Positions 19,136-28,809 are shown, numbered from the stretch's first letter. The stretch is DNA of 64,000 nt from Streptomyces sp. NBC_00443 (GCF_036014175.1 NZ_CP107917.1:2976001-3040000), one strand, 5' to 3'. Notes: generated by a model not told the origin, from the sequence alone. Made by a program: numbers and translations.

Positions 19136-22100
19136 CGACATCGGTACCGGGACCTCTGAGGAGTACGAGTTCCCGACCTCGGACGCGCAGGCCCGGCTGC
19201 TCGTCCTGGACCACATGGACCCGGGCAGCGCGACCTACCACGTGCCCGCCGCCTTCGCCGTGCGCGGGCCCTTCGACATGGCCGCCTTCGGCCGTGCCCT
19301 CGACGCGCTCGTCGTCCGGCACGAGTCGCTGCGCACGGTGTTCCGCACCGGCACCGGCGGAGTGCCGGTGCAGATCGTGTCGGCGGCCGGGAGGGCCGAG
19401 CCGCGCGTGGAGCGCGATGTCCCCGTGGCCGAGGTGGACGACCGGATGCGCGCGGAGGCCGCCCGCCCCTTCGACGTGACGGCCGGCCCGCTGCTGCGCT
19501 GCACGTTGTACGCCGTGGCCGACGGCAGCCACCGCATCCTGCTCGTCGCCCACCATCTGGTCTGCGACGGCTGGTCGCTGGGCGTACTGCTGCGGGAGCT
19601 GTCGGCCGGCTACGAGGACGAGACCAAGGGGCTGGCCCACACCCTGCCCGAACTCGCCCTCCAGTTCCCGGACTTCGCTTCCTGGCAGCGCGAGCGGCAG
19701 GCGGGCGGCGAGTACGCCGGCTCCGTCGCGTACTGGGCCGAGCGGCTGCGGGGCGCCGCCGAGACGGTCCCGCTGCCCTTGGACCGGCCGCGCGGTGCGG
19801 TCCGTTCGGCGGCGGGCGGCACCGAACGGTTCACGCTGCCGGCGGGGGTCCGCGAGCGGATCGCCGAGACGGCACGGGCGCGCGGTGGTACGCCGTTCAT
19901 GGCGGTCTTCGCCGCGTACGCCGCGTTCGTGAGCCGTCTGTCGGGCTCCGAGGACCTGGTGATCGGCTTCCCCGTCTCCGGCCGGGACCGCCCGGAACTC
20001 CAGGACCTGGTCGGCATGCTGACCAACACCCTGGCCCTGCGGATCGACCTGTCCGGCGACCCGTCGTACCACGACCTGATCGACCGCCTGCGCGCCGCCC
20101 TGCTGGACTCCCAGCCGTACCAGGACGCCCCCTTCGAGGCCGTCGTGAACGCGGTCGCCCCCGCCCGCGAGATCAGCCACGACCCGGTCGTCCAGGTGGT
20201 CTTCGGCTACGACGACGACACCGAACTGACGCTGCGCCTGGCCGGCGCCGAGACCGAGCGCGTCCATGTCGGCCTGGACACCGCGAAGTTCGACTTCCAC
20301 CTCCAGGTGGAGCGCTGGGGCGAGGATCTCGCCGCGTATCTCATCCACCGCAGCGCACTGTTCGAGGCGGAGACGGTACGACGGTGGGTACGGTGCTTCG
20401 AGACGCTGCTGGGGCGCTTGCTGGACGCGCCGGACGCCCCACTGTCGATGATCGACATGCTTCCGGAGGACGAGCGGGCCGCGCTGCTCACGCCGCGCAC
20501 CGCAACGCCCTTCAGGGGCGCGGGGCTGTCATCGATGTGCGGCTACCGCCGCGCGGGCGCGACCAGCCACAACGCACCCGCAGCCGCCGGACAACACAAC
20601 GCGGCACCCGCCGGAGCGCGCTTGGTGCCCGACCTCGTGGCGGACCGAGCCTGCGAACGCCCGGAGGCCACCGCCCTCGTCTGCGGCACCCTCCGCCTGA
20701 CGTACCGCGAACTCCTGGACCGCGCCGACACCCTCGCATCCCGGCTCCTGGCGCGCGGAGCTCAACGCGGAGACCGGGTCGGCCTGCTACTCCCCCGCGG
20801 CGCCGACATGGGCATCGCCGCCCTCGCGGTGCTGCGCGCGGGCTGCGCGTACGTACCGCTGGACCCGGCGCACCCCGCGGCCCGCCTCGCCTACATGGTC
20901 ACCAACTCGGGCACGTCCCTGCTGCTGACGGCCGAGGAGACCACGAGCCTGACGGCGACGGACGTCCCGGAGCTGCGCGTGGACGAGGCCACGGAGGCGG
21001 CACCCGCGTTCACCCCTGTGACGTGCGCCCCCGGCGACCTCGCCTACGTCCTCTACACCTCCGGCTCCACCGGCGTCCCGAAGGGCGTCGCCGTCGAACA
21101 CCGATCGCTGCTGAACCTCGCGATGAACGTGCGCCCCGTGTTCCCGGTGACCGCACAGGACCGCGTCCTGCAGTTCGTGTCGTTCGGCTTCGACGTGGCC
21201 GTGTCCGACCTGTTCTTCCCCTGGGTCGCGGGCGCGGAACTGCACATCGCGCAGGAGGACGAGCGACTCGGCGAAGCACTTCAGGCACGGCTCAGGGACT
21301 CCCGCATCACGTACGTCTTCCTGCCGCCGTCCGCCGCGATGACCCTGCCCCGAGCCGCTCCGGGCGCCCTGCCCGAGCTGCGCACGCTCGCGGTCGGCGG
21401 CGAGGCGTGCCCGGCGGAGCTGGTGGAGCGGCTCGGCGAGGAGGGCCGCCGGATCGTCAACGCGTACGGCCCCAGCGAGGCCACGGTGTACTCCACCACG
21501 GCCGATCTGCATCCGGGCGAGCCGGTGGTGATCGGTCACGCCGTGCCCGGCTCCCGCGCCTACGTCCTGGACCGCCGGCTGCGCCCGGTCCCGGTCGGCG
21601 TGACCGGCGAGCTCTACGTCGCCGGCGCCACGCTGGCCCGTGGCTACATCGGCCGGCCCGGCATGACCGCCGAACGGTTCGTCGCCGACCCGTACGGCCC
21701 GCCCGGCAGCCGGATGTACCGCACCGGGGACCTGTGCCGTGTCGACGCGCACGACGTGCTGCACTACCTCGGCCGCGGGGACTCCCAGGTGAAGCTGCGC
21801 GGCTACCGGATCGAACTGGGCGAGATCGAGGCCCTCCTGGCAGGGCATGCCGACGTCACGGTGGCCGCGGCCGCGGTGCGCGGGGAGGGTGCCGGGCAGC
21901 GGCTGGTGGCGTACGTGGTCACCACCGCGGAGATGCCGGACGCGGTGCTGCGTGCCCACTTGGCGGAACGGCTCCCCGGCTACATGGTGCCGGATGCCTT
22001 CGTACGCCTGCCGGAGCTGCCGCTGAACCGCTCCGGAAAGATCGACCGGTCCCGGCTCCCCGAACCCCCCTCGTCACGGCCGGCGTTGAGCGAGTCGTAC

Positions 22101-22430
22101 ACCGCTCCGGGCACCGTGACCGAACAGCGCGTGGCCGAGGTCTGGCAGCAGGTGCTGACCCTCGACCGGGTCGGCGTGCAGGACAACTTCTTCGACCTCG
22201 GCGGCAATTCGGTACGGCTGCTGGCGGTGCTCGCGGCGCTCCAGGCGCTCCCGGAGCACCGGGACCTCACTCTGGTCGACCTCTTCCGGCATCCGACGGT
22301 GGCTGCCGTGGCGGCCCACCTCGACAGTACGGCCGAGAACACCGCACCCCGCGAGGAGGCCGCCCGGCGCGGCAGCGACCGCCGGGCGGCCCTGCAGAAG
22401 ATCCGTTCCAGGAAGGGCACGACACGATGA
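19125..22430 (+). CDS. NRPS4: C-A-T module
   Basis: This is a 1101-residue protein from ATG 19125, overlapping NRPS3 by 11 bases. The C domain begins '[20 protein letters not shown]' and has HHLVCDG (H143, H144, D148), an LCL-like type. The A domain (about 495-985) has '[11 protein letters not shown]', '[10 protein letters not shown]' (D690) and K972 in 'SGKIDRSRL'. T carries S1029 in 'LGGNSV'. Pocket residues by eye are D-V-S-S-A-G-A-V-Y-K, similar to NRPS2 but unassigned. The C-A linker (residues about 460-482) is encoded by the same repeat as in NRPS2, in the opposite orientation. With no TE, its product must pass on, most simply to the KS-T protein whose gene overlaps by ATGA. Confidence 0.95.
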   Translation: MDADDIGTGTSEEYEFPTSDAQARLLVLDHMDPGSATYHVPAAFAVRGPFDMAAFGRALDALVVRHESLRTVFRTGTGGVPVQIVSAAGRAEPRVERDVPVAEVDDRMRAEAARPFDVTAGPLLRCTLYAVADGSHRILLVAHHLVCDGWSLGVLLRELSAGYEDETKGLAHTLPELALQFPDFASWQRERQAGGEYAGSVAYWAERLRGAAETVPLPLDRPRGAVRSAAGGTERFTLPAGVRERIAETARARGGTPFMAVFAAYAAFVSRLSGSEDLVIGFPVSGRDRPELQDLVGMLTNTLALRIDLSGDPSYHDLIDRLRAALLDSQPYQDAPFEAVVNAVAPAREISHDPVVQVVFGYDDDTELTLRLAGAETERVHVGLDTAKFDFHLQVERWGEDLAAYLIHRSALFEAETVRRWVRCFETLLGRLLDAPDAPLSMIDMLPEDERAALLTPRTATPFRGAGLSSMCGYRRAGATSHNAPAAAGQHNAAPAGARLVPDLVADRACERPEATALVCGTLRLTYRELLDRADTLASRLLARGAQRGDRVGLLLPRGADMGIAALAVLRAGCAYVPLDPAHPAARLAYMVTNSGTSLLLTAEETTSLTATDVPELRVDEATEAAPAFTPVTCAPGDLAYVLYTSGSTGVPKGVAVEHRSLLNLAMNVRPVFPVTAQDRVLQFVSFGFDVAVSDLFFPWVAGAELHIAQEDERLGEALQARLRDSRITYVFLPPSAAMTLPRAAPGALPELRTLAVGGEACPAELVERLGEEGRRIVNAYGPSEATVYSTTADLHPGEPVVIGHAVPGSRAYVLDRRLRPVPVGVTGELYVAGATLARGYIGRPGMTAERFVADPYGPPGSRMYRTGDLCRVDAHDVLHYLGRGDSQVKLRGYRIELGEIEALLAGHADVTVAAAAVRGEGAGQRLVAYVVTTAEMPDAVLRAHLAERLPGYMVPDAFVRLPELPLNRSGKIDRSRLPEPPSSRPALSESYTAPGTVTEQRVAEVWQQVLTLDRVGVQDNFFDLGGNSVRLLAVLAALQALPEHRDLTLVDLFRHPTVAAVAAHLDSTAENTAPREEAARRGSDRRAALQKIRSRKGTTR
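20504..20570 (-). repeat. 67-bp dispersed repeat inserted in frame in the NRPS4 C-A linker (copy 2)
   Basis: This is the reverse complement of 12448-12514 with six mismatches. In NRPS4 it is translated as '[20 protein letters not shown]' and lies between the end of the C domain ('[10 protein letters not shown]') and the start of the A domain ('[15 protein letters not shown]'). A Gly/Ala/Asn-rich stretch that follows may be part of the same insertion. Confidence 0.85.
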
Positions 22431-24496
22431 CGACCGAGGAAGTCCCGATGCAGGATCTCGAATCCGCGGTGGCCGTCATCGGCATGAGCGGCCGCTTCCC
22501 CGGCGCGCCGGACCTGGAGTCCTACTGGGCCAACCTGCGCGACGGCGTCTGCTCCCTGTCCACCTTCACCGAGAAGGAGTTGCTCGCCGACGGCGCGGAC
22601 GCGGCGGAGGTGCGCAATCCCGCGTACGTGGCCGCGCAGGGCCGGCTCGCGGACGCGGACCGCTTCGAGGCGGAGCTCTTCGGCTTCAGCCGCACGGAGG
22701 CTGCGGCCCTGGATCCGCAGCACCGGGTGCTGCTGGAGACCGCCTGGTCCGCCCTGGAGGACGCGGGCCACGCCCCGCTGAACGCCCCCTCCCGCACCGG
22801 CGTGTACATGGGGGGCAGCCCGACCGAACACGCCCTGGCCGCCGGCACGGACGCGGCGCTCGCGGCGTCGATCGGCGCCCTTCAGGTCCGTATCCTCACC
22901 GACCGCGAGTTCCTGGCACCGTGGATCTCGTACCGCCTGGGTCTGGACGGCCCGAGCATGACGGTTCAGACGGCCTGTTCGACCTCGCTCACGGCGGTCC
23001 ATCTCGCCGTGCAGGCCCTCCTCCTCGGCGAGTGCGACACCGCGCTCGCGGGCGGCGTGGCCATCGGCAGTGTGCGCAAGCAGGGCTACGTCCACTACCA
23101 GGGCGGGATCTTCTCCCCCGACGGCCGCTGCCGCCCCTTCGACGAGAAGGCGGCCGGCACGGTGCCGGGCAGCGGGGTGGGCGTGCTGGTGCTGCGCCGG
23201 CTGGAGGACGCGCTGGCCGACGGTGACCCGGTGCGCGCGGTGATCCGGGGCACGGCGGTCACCAACGACGGTTCCGGCAAGGTCGGGTTCACCGCTCCTG
23301 GGGTGGACCAGCAGACGGCCGCGATCACGGAGGCGTGGGCTGCGGCGGGGCTGGAGCCGTCGGCGGCACAGTACGTGGAGGCGCACGGGACCGGGACGGA
23401 GCTGGGGGACCGGATCGAACTGGAGGCGGCGAGCGCGGCCTTCGCGGGCGGTGACAGCACCGGCACGTATGGCGGGGTCGGCATCGGCTCGGTGAAGTCG
23501 AACATCGGGCATGCGGACGCGGCGGCCGGGGCGGCGGCACTGATCAAGACGATCCTGATGCTGGAGAACGCCACGCTGGCCCCGACGGTGGACGTCACCA
23601 GCCCGGTCACCGCCCTCCGGGACTCGCCGCTGCGGCTGGTGACGGAGGCGCAGGAGTGGCCGGACAGGGCGGGCCTGCCCCGGCTGGCGGGCGTGACGTC
23701 GGTCGGGATCGGCGGCACGAATGTGCACGTGGTGGTGCAGGAGGGGGTGGAGCGGCCGGCCCGACCGGACACGGCCTCGCACCCGCTGGTCCTGCCGCTG
23801 TCGGCCCGCACCGAACCCCAACTCGCCGCTCTCGCAGGTCGGTTGGCGAGTCGACTGCGCGACGCGGACGCCCCGCCCCTGGCCGATGTCGCCCACACCC
23901 TCCGCACGGGCCGGGTCGCGATGCCCGTACGCGGCTATGTCGTGGCCGCCGAGGCCCGGGAGGCCGCCGACAAGCTCACGGCGCTGGCCGGAGGCCACCG
24001 GGACACCACGACCGACCCCCGGGGCGAGGCATGGCTCAGCGGCGAGGAGGTGACCTGGCCGGCCCCCGACGGTGACGTACGGCGGGTGTCGCTCCCGACA
24101 TACCCGTTCGCGGGTGACAGCCACGGCTCACTGACGCTGAGGCGGCCGCCCGCGGCGGCGGAAGGGACGGCCGAGGCGCCCGACCTGCCCGCACCGGCAC
24201 CGTCGCCGGAGAGCGAACTCGAAGCAACAGTGGCCGAGTTGGTGATCGAGGCGCTGGATCTCAACGGCGTCGCCGATCTGCGGCAGACCTACTTCGAGGC
24301 GGGCGGCGACTCGCTGACGGCCGTCCACCTCGCCGGAAGGCTCCGCGACGAGCTGGGCATCGACGTACCGATCCAGCTGTTCCTCGAACCGATCACACTG
24401 AAGGACATGACGAACCGCATCATCGAGATGAAGCAGAACGGCGACGCCGACGGTGCCCTCGACGCCCTCCTCGCCGAGTTCGAGGCGGAGTCATGA
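22427..24496 (+). CDS. KS-T polyketide synthase protein without acyltransferase
   Basis: This is a 689-residue protein. The KS domain (about 13-440) keeps its full catalytic set: C184 in 'TACSTSL', H320 in 'EAHGTGT', H362 in 'SNIGHADAAAG'. After the KS comes a normal KS-AT linker ('LPLSARTEPQLAALAGRLAS', 'LADVAHTLRTGRVAMP'). It joins within about ten residues to a typical post-AT segment ('WLSGEEVTWPAPDGD', 'RRVSLPTYPFAGDSHG'). The roughly 300-residue AT is absent. A carrier domain with S629 ('EAGGDSLTAV') ends the protein. It should extend an NRPS4-bound chain by one C2 unit, with the extender supplied in trans. No KR, DH or ER is present, so a beta-keto group is expected unless another enzyme acts. 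Confidence 0.93.
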   Translation: MTTEEVPMQDLESAVAVIGMSGRFPGAPDLESYWANLRDGVCSLSTFTEKELLADGADAAEVRNPAYVAAQGRLADADRFEAELFGFSRTEAAALDPQHRVLLETAWSALEDAGHAPLNAPSRTGVYMGGSPTEHALAAGTDAALAASIGALQVRILTDREFLAPWISYRLGLDGPSMTVQTACSTSLTAVHLAVQALLLGECDTALAGGVAIGSVRKQGYVHYQGGIFSPDGRCRPFDEKAAGTVPGSGVGVLVLRRLEDALADGDPVRAVIRGTAVTNDGSGKVGFTAPGVDQQTAAITEAWAAAGLEPSAAQYVEAHGTGTELGDRIELEAASAAFAGGDSTGTYGGVGIGSVKSNIGHADAAAGAAALIKTILMLENATLAPTVDVTSPVTALRDSPLRLVTEAQEWPDRAGLPRLAGVTSVGIGGTNVHVVVQEGVERPARPDTASHPLVLPLSARTEPQLAALAGRLASRLRDADAPPLADVAHTLRTGRVAMPVRGYVVAAEAREAADKLTALAGGHRDTTTDPRGEAWLSGEEVTWPAPDGDVRRVSLPTYPFAGDSHGSLTLRRPPAAAEGTAEAPDLPAPAPSPESELEATVAELVIEALDLNGVADLRQTYFEAGGDSLTAVHLAGRLRDELGIDVPIQLFLEPITLKDMTNRIIEMKQNGDADGALDALLAEFEAES

Positions 24497-25251
24497 CCGT
24501 CCCGCTCCCGGACAGCCGAACCCGATGGCTCAGGGGGGTGAGCGCGCCCGGCGCGAAGATCCGCCTGGTGTGCTTTCCCCATGCGGGCGGCGCGGCGGGC
24601 TTCTTCCGCGACTGGGCCACGCTGACGCCACCGGAGATCGAGGTCGTGTCGGTGCAGTACCCCGGCCGCCAGGACCGCTTGTCCGACCCGTGCGCGACCA
24701 CGATGGAGGAGCTGGCGGACGCGATCACCACAGCCCTGCTGCACGAGGTGGCGGACGACCTGCCGCTGGCCTTCTTCGGCCACAGCATGGGTTCGTCGGT
24801 GGCGTACGAGGTGGCCCGCCGCCTGGAGGACGTCCCCGGCCGCACCCTGGCCCGCCTGATCGTGTCGGGCCGCACCCGGCCCCTCGTCCCGCAGGAGCAG
24901 GCGCCGCGCCCGCCCCAGACCGACACCGAGATCCTGGATCACGTCCGGCGACTGGACCCCGAGGGCGCCGCCGTCTACGAACACCCCGCGCTGCGGCCGG
25001 TGATCATGCCGGCCCTGCGCGCGGACTTCGGGCTGCTGGGGAAGTACCGCCCGGCTCGTCTGCACCGACTGGGAGTTCCGGTCACGGCCTGCGGCGGCGA
25101 CCGCGATCCCGCTTGCACGATCGAGGACCTCTCGGCATGGGCGGACGTCACGACTGAGGGGCTGGACGTCCGGGCCTTCGAGGGGAACCACTTCTATCTC
25201 AACCCGCACAGAGAGGAGTTGATCGCGCTGATCACCTCGCTGCTGATGTGA
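24493..25251 (+). CDS. Type II thioesterase (editing)
   Basis: This 252-residue alpha/beta hydrolase begins 'KIRLVCFPHAGGAAGFFRDW' and has GHSMG with S98 and the histidine of 'GNHFYL' (H233). It has the typical TEII pattern 'VQYPGRQDRLSDP'. Such enzymes remove wrong acyl groups from carrier domains of NRPS/PKS lines. ATGA overlap with the KS-T gene places it last in the operon. With two carrier domains loaded in trans, editing may matter here. Confidence 0.93.
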   Translation: MTVPLPDSRTRWLRGVSAPGAKIRLVCFPHAGGAAGFFRDWATLTPPEIEVVSVQYPGRQDRLSDPCATTMEELADAITTALLHEVADDLPLAFFGHSMGSSVAYEVARRLEDVPGRTLARLIVSGRTRPLVPQEQAPRPPQTDTEILDHVRRLDPEGAAVYEHPALRPVIMPALRADFGLLGKYRPARLHRLGVPVTACGGDRDPACTIEDLSAWADVTTEGLDVRAFEGNHFYLNPHREELIALITSLLM

Positions 25252-25345
25252 GGCGGCGCGTCGAACGGACGTACAAGAGGTGACGTGCAAGAGCTGAGAA
25301 AACTGGGCATGTTTCCCCTTCAACGACCTGAGGGGGCATGCCCCG

Positions 25346-26635
25346 ATGAGCGAGGCCGCCGCACGCGAGGCCGCCGCACCCACGCCCGCACCCCGCAGGG
25401 TCGTCGTGACCGGCCTCGGGGCGATCACACCGCTGGGTGTCGGGGTCGCCGAGCTGTGGCGGGGGCTGCTCGACGGGCGGCACGGGATACGGGAGTTGGA
25501 GGGCGAGGAGTTCGCCGGGCTGCCCGTGCGGATCGCCGGGGTCGTGCCCGTGGACCCCGCCCGGCTGCTGACCCGGCCGGTGGCGCGGCGGATGAACCGT
25601 GCCGCGCAGTTCGGGGTGCTGGCCGCCCGGGAGGCGTGGGCCGACGCGGGGTTCGCCGAGGGCGGCACGCGGGAGAGCGGGGTCGAGCCGGAGCGGGTCG
25701 GGGTGAGCCTGGGGGCCATTCTCGGTGACGCGTCCGTACTGGTCGGCGGGGACCGGAAGTTGCGGGAGAAAGGGCCGCGCGCGGTCTCGCCGCTCACCAC
25801 CCCCATGACAGTGCCCTCGCAGGCGGCCTCCCAGGTGTCGCTGGACCTGCACATCACGGGCGAGGCGAGGACCGTGACGAGCGCCTGCGCCTCGGGAACC
25901 GAGGCCATAGGGCAGGCGATCGACCGCATACGGTACGGGCAGCTCGACCTCGCTCTCGCGGGCGGCGCCGAAGCCGTCGTCACCCCGGCGATCATGGCGT
26001 CCTTCGCGGCGATGCGGGCCCTGGCCGACGGGGACCCGTCAACCGGCTCACCCTCCCGGCCCTTCGCCAGGGACCGGGGCGGATTCGTCAACGGCGAGGG
26101 AGCCGGGATCCTCGTACTGGAGGCCGAGGAGCACGCACGGGCGCGTGGCGCGCGGATCTACTGCGAGGCCGCGGGCTGGGGCCTGTCGGCCGACGCCCAC
26201 CACATGGCCGCACCCGACCCGTCCGGCAACGGCGTCGCGCTGGCCCTGCGGCGGGCCCTGCGGGATGCCGGGGGCCGTGTCGCCGACGTCGTCCACGTGA
26301 ACGCCCATGCCACGGCCACGATCGAGGGTGACCTCGCGGAGGCGGGCGCACTGCGGGCGGTACTCGGGCGACGGCCCGTACCGGTCACGGCTCTCAAGGG
26401 GCACCTGGGGCATCTCCAGGGGGCGGCGGGCGGGGTCGAGGCCGTCGCCGCCGTACTGACCCTGCATCACGGGGTGGTGCCGCCGACCGTCGGGTGCGGG
26501 GAGGTCGACGACGCGATCGGGCTGGACGTGGTGAGGGGGGTGCCGCGGGCCCTGCCGGTGGACGGAGACCTGGTGCTCAGCAATTCGTTCGGGTTCGGTG
26601 GACACAACGCGGTGCTGGCGCTGCGGCGGAGATAG
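25346..26635 (+). CDS. FabF-like beta-ketoacyl-ACP synthase, stand-alone
   Basis: This 429-residue thiolase-fold ketosynthase carries C181 in 'SACASG', H321 in 'NAHATAT' and H356 in 'GHLGHLQGAAG', plus 'SNSFGFGGHNAVLAL' at the end, so it is probably active. It begins 'RRVVVTGLGAITPLGVGVAE'. A purine-rich GAGGGGG precedes the ATG. It lies 94 bases after the thioesterase gene on the same strand and might belong to the biosynthetic operon, for example by making an acyl starter, but it could equally be an independent FabF paralogue. Its 3' end is 13 bases from the convergent Ku gene. Confidence 0.9.
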   Translation: MSEAAAREAAAPTPAPRRVVVTGLGAITPLGVGVAELWRGLLDGRHGIRELEGEEFAGLPVRIAGVVPVDPARLLTRPVARRMNRAAQFGVLAAREAWADAGFAEGGTRESGVEPERVGVSLGAILGDASVLVGGDRKLREKGPRAVSPLTTPMTVPSQAASQVSLDLHITGEARTVTSACASGTEAIGQAIDRIRYGQLDLALAGGAEAVVTPAIMASFAAMRALADGDPSTGSPSRPFARDRGGFVNGEGAGILVLEAEEHARARGARIYCEAAGWGLSADAHHMAAPDPSGNGVALALRRALRDAGGRVADVVHVNAHATATIEGDLAEAGALRAVLGRRPVPVTALKGHLGHLQGAAGGVEAVAAVLTLHHGVVPPTVGCGEVDDAIGLDVVRGVPRALPVDGDLVLSNSFGFGGHNAVLALRRR

Positions 26636-26648
26636 GGGCGCGGAGACT

Positions 26649-27698
26649 TCAGGCCGTGCGCTTGCGTGACGCCGTCTTCTTGGCCGTGGTCTTCTTCGCG
26701 GTGCTCTTGGCGGTGCTCTTCGCCGTCGCCTTGGCCGCTGTCTTCTTCGCGCCCTGGGCCGTCTTCGCGGTCGACTTCCTGGCCGACGACGCGGTCTTCT
26801 TGGCCGCCGCCTTCTTGGCCGCCGCCGTCGACTTCTTGCCCGCCGCCTGCTTGGGCGCCGCCCGGGCCGTCTTGCGCTGGGGCAGGGACCTGACCTCCGC
26901 CTCCGCCTCCCCCGGCTCTTCGCCGCGCGACTCCTTCGCCGCCCGCACACTCTTCTCCAGGGCCGCCATCAGGTCGAGGACCTTGCCGGACTTCGCCGGT
27001 TCGGGTGACTGCGGCGGGGCCTCGCCGGCCGCCTTCGCGGCGACGACCTCCTCCAGGGCCTCGCGGTACTCGTCGTGCAGCTCATCGAGCTCGATCTCAC
27101 CGAGGGTGTCCATCAGAGCGTCCGCGAGGTCCAGCTCCTTGTCGTTCACGGTGACGTGCGCGTCCGGCGCGACGCCCTCCGGTGCCCGGACCTCGTCCGG
27201 CCACAGCAGCCCGTGCATGGCGATGGCGTCCTCGACCACGCGCAGCATGCCCAGGCGTTCACGGCCGCGAAGCGCGTACTTGGCGATCGCCACCTTCTGG
27301 CTCCGCTTCAGCGCCTCCCGCAGCAGGGTGTACGGCTTGGCCGCGGGCGCGCCGCCCGCGGCGAGGTAGTACGCGCTGTCCATCTGGAGCGGGTCGATGC
27401 TGTCCGCGGGCACGAACGCCACGATCTCGATCGTCTTCGCGGTCGGGAGCGGCAGGTGCGACAGGTCCTCGTCCGTGATCGGGATGATCGTGCCGTCCGC
27501 GTCCTCGTAGCCCTTGCCGATCTCCGCCTGGGTGACCTCGCGGTCCTCCAGTTCGCAGACCTTGCGGTAACGGATACGGCCGCCGTCCTCCGTGTGGATC
27601 TGACGGAAGGCGATCGAGCGGTTCTCCGTGGCGTTCACGAGCTTGATCGGGATGCTGACCAGGCCGAACGAGATGGCGCCGTTCCAGATGGATCGCAC
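26649..27698 (-). CDS. ku: Ku protein, non-homologous end joining
   Basis: This is a bacterial Ku of 349 residues starting at GTG 27696-27698 ('[20 protein letters not shown]'). This start matches the conserved family start and has AAAGGG eight bases upstream. The Ku core binds double-strand break ends and recruits LigD. The last 90 residues are a Lys/Ala-rich histone-like tail made of repeats such as AKKTA, a tail type found in actinobacterial Ku proteins that can bind DNA without ends. It is divergent from the LigD polymerase gene at 27770, forming an NHEJ pair. Confidence 0.95.
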   Translation of the reverse strand: MRSIWNGAISFGLVSIPIKLVNATENRSIAFRQIHTEDGGRIRYRKVCELEDREVTQAEIGKGYEDADGTIIPITDEDLSHLPLPTAKTIEIVAFVPADSIDPLQMDSAYYLAAGGAPAAKPYTLLREALKRSQKVAIAKYALRGRERLGMLRVVEDAIAMHGLLWPDEVRAPEGVAPDAHVTVNDKELDLADALMDTLGEIELDELHDEYREALEEVVAAKAAGEAPPQSPEPAKSGKVLDLMAALEKSVRAAKESRGEEPGEAEAEVRSLPQRKTARAAPKQAAGKKSTAAAKKAAAKKTASSARKSTAKTAQGAKKTAAKATAKSTAKSTAKKTTAKKTASRKRTA

Positions 27699-27769
27699 GT
27701 GCAGCACCCTTTCGATCGGTTTGCCAGGATCACCCGGACATCCTCCATATTTTCTGGAATTCTCATCGT

Positions 27770-28651
27770 ATGACGCCGATCACAGAGGTGGAGGGGCGAC
27801 GGCTGGCGCTCAGCAATCTGGAGAAGGTGCTGTATCCGGCGACCGGCTTCACCAAGGGCGAGCTGCTGCACTACTACGCGACCACGGCCGACGCCCTGCT
27901 GCCGCATCTGCGGGATCGGCCGGTGTCCTTCCTGCGGTACCCCGACGGTCCGGACGGCCAGGTGTTCTTCACCAAGAACGTTCCGCCGGGCACTCCCGAC
28001 TGGGTCACCACGGCCGAGGTCCCCCGTGTCGAGGGGCCGGCCCGCATGGTGTTCGTGCAGGACCTCGCCAGTCTGATGTGGGCGGCCAACCTCGTCACCG
28101 AGTTCCATACGCCCCAGTGGGTGATCGAGGCTCCCGGCGAGGCCGACCGGCTGGTCTTCGACCTCGACCCCGGTTCGCCCGCCGGGGTGGTGGAGTGCTG
28201 CGAGGTGGCCCTCTGGCTGCGGGAACGTCTGGAGGCGGACGGCATCGAGGCATACCCCAAGACGTCCGGCTCGAAAGGGCTGCATCTTGCCGCGGCCATC
28301 CGTCCCGCCTCGTCCGAGCGGGCCACCGAGTACGCCAAGGAGCTTGCCGTGGAGGCCGAGAAGGCCCTGCCCCGGCTGGCGATCCACCGGATGACGAAGA
28401 GTCTGCGGCCCGGCAAGGTGTTCGTGGACTGGAGCCAGAATGCCGCCCGCAAGACGACGGCCACGCCGTACACGCTGCGCGCTCGGCGTGAGCCTGCCGT
28501 GTCCGCGCCGGTGACGTGGGAAGAGGTGGAGGACTGCCGCTCCCCCGACGCGTTGACCATCCTCGCGCCGGATCTGGCTCCGCGGTTGCAGGACTACGGC
28601 GACTTGCTGGCTCCGCTTCTCGACGCGGACGGTGCGGGTTCGCTGCCGTGA
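27770..28651 (+). CDS. LigD polymerase domain protein (primase-polymerase for NHEJ)
   Basis: This 293-residue stand-alone LigD-type polymerase has 'LSNLEKVLYPATGFTKGELL', the metal-binding aspartates of 'FDLDPG' (D131, D133), and 'SGSKGLHLAAAI'. These are motifs of the archaeo-eukaryotic primase superfamily used by bacterial NHEJ to fill or add nucleotides at breaks. No nuclease or ligase domain is attached, so a separate ATP-dependent ligase must serve. It is divergent from ku with 71 bases between. The ATG follows a short AT-rich stretch with no clear Shine-Dalgarno and may be leaderless. Confidence 0.93.
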   Translation: MTPITEVEGRRLALSNLEKVLYPATGFTKGELLHYYATTADALLPHLRDRPVSFLRYPDGPDGQVFFTKNVPPGTPDWVTTAEVPRVEGPARMVFVQDLASLMWAANLVTEFHTPQWVIEAPGEADRLVFDLDPGSPAGVVECCEVALWLRERLEADGIEAYPKTSGSKGLHLAAAIRPASSERATEYAKELAVEAEKALPRLAIHRMTKSLRPGKVFVDWSQNAARKTTATPYTLRARREPAVSAPVTWEEVEDCRSPDALTILAPDLAPRLQDYGDLLAPLLDADGAGSLP

Positions 28652-28677
28652 GTTTTCCTCGCCCCCGCCGCCCCTAC

Positions 28678-28750
28678 CCGTCCCGTCCCGTCCCGTCCTT
28701 GAAGGGGCTCCGCCCCTTCGACCCCGCTCCTCAAACGCCGGAGGGGCTGA
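28678..28750. repeat. Streptomyces-type intergenic repeat with terminator-like hairpin
   Basis: A CGTCC pentamer is repeated four times (about 28679-28698). Then AAGGGGC-TCC-GCCCCTT (28702-28718) forms a perfect 7-bp hairpin, followed by TCAAACGCCGGAGGGGCTGA. That last segment resembles a dispersed element I recall from many Streptomyces genomes. It sits between the convergent LigD and NERD genes and could serve as a terminator for both. Confidence 0.6.
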
Positions 28751-28809
28751 GTTTCCAGCGCCGGTCCCGGCATTTCAGCCCAAGGCTCGCGGTGGCCGAC
28801 CCCCACGAC

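Noticed and set aside
26656..26860. Repeated TTCTTGGCC-like units resembling a satellite
   Set aside because: They encode the Lys/Ala-rich tail of Ku on the reverse strand (AKKTA-type repeats), so the repetition is a coding effect.
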